Assembly (NCBI RefSeq): GCF_040436345.1 | Contig: NC_133238.1 | Span: 11,982,126-12,046,125 of the forward strand | Reading direction: 5' to 3' | Origin: Pagrus major | Taxonomy: Eukaryota; Chordata; Actinopteri; Spariformes; Sparidae | Length of the DNA: 64,000 nt | In this document: one piece after another, positions 63,579-64,000 of the stretch | Position numbering within the stretch: position 1 is the first letter of the stretch | Layout of the letters: the number at the start of each line of letters is the position of its first letter | The notes under the pieces: generated by a model | Databases searched by the model: none | Told to the model about the DNA's origin: nothing | Seen by the model: only the letters and a program-made list of their open reading frames with translations | Program-made: the position numbers and the translations under genes

Positions 63579-64000
63579 CTGATGAAGAAAGAGATGTGGG
63601 GTTAGAGGACGGAGGGAATGGTGAATTTTCCTTGATTTGTCTTTAATTGTGTCTGTGTCTGTGCAAAGAAATAGATTTTGGGAATTACACTTATTTGCTT
63701 TCTTGCAGAGTTAGATGAGAAGATTGATACCACTCTCATGTTTCTATGCTAAATAGAAGTTACAGCCAGTTAGCTTAGCTTAGCATAAAGACTGGCTACA
63801 AGGGGAAACAGCTAGCCTGGTTCAGTGTGAAGGCAACAAAATCACCCCCCTTTGAAGCTTAATAACTATTAAAGGGGCACAATGTAGTTTTGGAGAGGAA
63901 AAAAAAACACACTAAGACAATACGATTTCAGTCCATCTATCTGATTTCTCCTGCTTCCAGTCTTCATGCCAACCTAAAATGAGCTAATCGGCTACTGGCT
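63579..64000 (-). other. scn1la: Partial intron upstream of the first visible scn1la exon
   Basis: Non-coding. Contains a GCTA-rich interspersed repeat (63670-63865) and the left end of a TTAA-bounded element starting at 63869 (AAAGGGGCACAATGTAGTTT). The next upstream channel exon is outside the window. Confidence 0.7.
63670..63865 (+). repeat. Teleost repeat, GAGAAGATTGATACCACTCTC family
   Basis: TTACACTTATTTGCTTTCTT, GAGTTAGATGAGAAGATTGA, TACCACTCTCATG, AGCTTAGCATAAAGACTGGC and GGGGAAACAGCTAGCCTGGT in order; the best-preserved 5' half in the window. A TTAA-bounded element end begins at 63869. Confidence 0.75.

Overview
The window is nuclear DNA from a ray-finned fish, most likely a percomorph teleost. 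It has vertebrate split genes with short introns, many (CA)n tracts, and several interspersed repeat families that I recognise as typical of percomorph genomes. There is no bacterial, phage or viral gene content. Most open reading frames are microsatellite or repeat shadows.

Three genes can be supported, in the order xirp2-like (minus) / csrnp3 (plus) / neuronal voltage-gated sodium channel (minus). (1) At 17850-18062 one exon on the minus strand carries a strong start codon, 71 codons and a consensus splice donor. Its RIERF-IPLDSLKRMFEK motif belongs to the Xin-repeat protein 2 / EPLIN N-terminal family; the rest of that gene would lie beyond position 1. (2) csrnp3 has four coding exons between 36417 and 40185 and encodes about 611 residues: an SGILKRK start, a cysteine-rich domain, polyglutamine and polyacidic tracts. 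A GA-rich region near 33.8-34.26 kb may be its non-coding first exon. (3) From 63578 down to 47636 lie 16 exons of a Nav1 alpha subunit of the SCN1A/2A/3A group, equivalent to human SCN1A exons 11-26. They run from the I-II linker to the stop codon. The exons add up to 4398 nt with an unbroken frame (1465 residues). The first ten exons lie beyond 64000. csrnp3 and the channel gene are tail to tail, about 7.4 kb apart.

Region by region: 1-17.8 kb is non-coding (probably xirp2 intron or flank) with (CA)n tracts, a LINE reverse-transcriptase relic, MITE-like elements and possible conserved non-coding DNA. 18-34 kb is the xirp2-csrnp3 interval, with a 42-bp minisatellite and a folded cluster of AGTAC-rich repeats. 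34-40 kb is csrnp3. 40-45 kb is intergenic with duplicated GCTA-rich repeats. 45-47.6 kb is the probable 3'UTR of the channel. 47.6-64 kb is the channel gene.

The most notable observations are as follows. The domain IV selectivity-filter codon reads glycine instead of the canonical alanine (DEKG rather than DEKA). An AT-AC intron sits in the III-IV linker and a GC-AG intron in domain II. The Xin/EPLIN - CSRNP - SCN gene trio matches an ancient vertebrate paralogon. Opposed copies of one repeat lie in the presumptive channel 3'UTR. Several non-autonomous elements are bounded by TTAA. I found no wholly unknown gene system.
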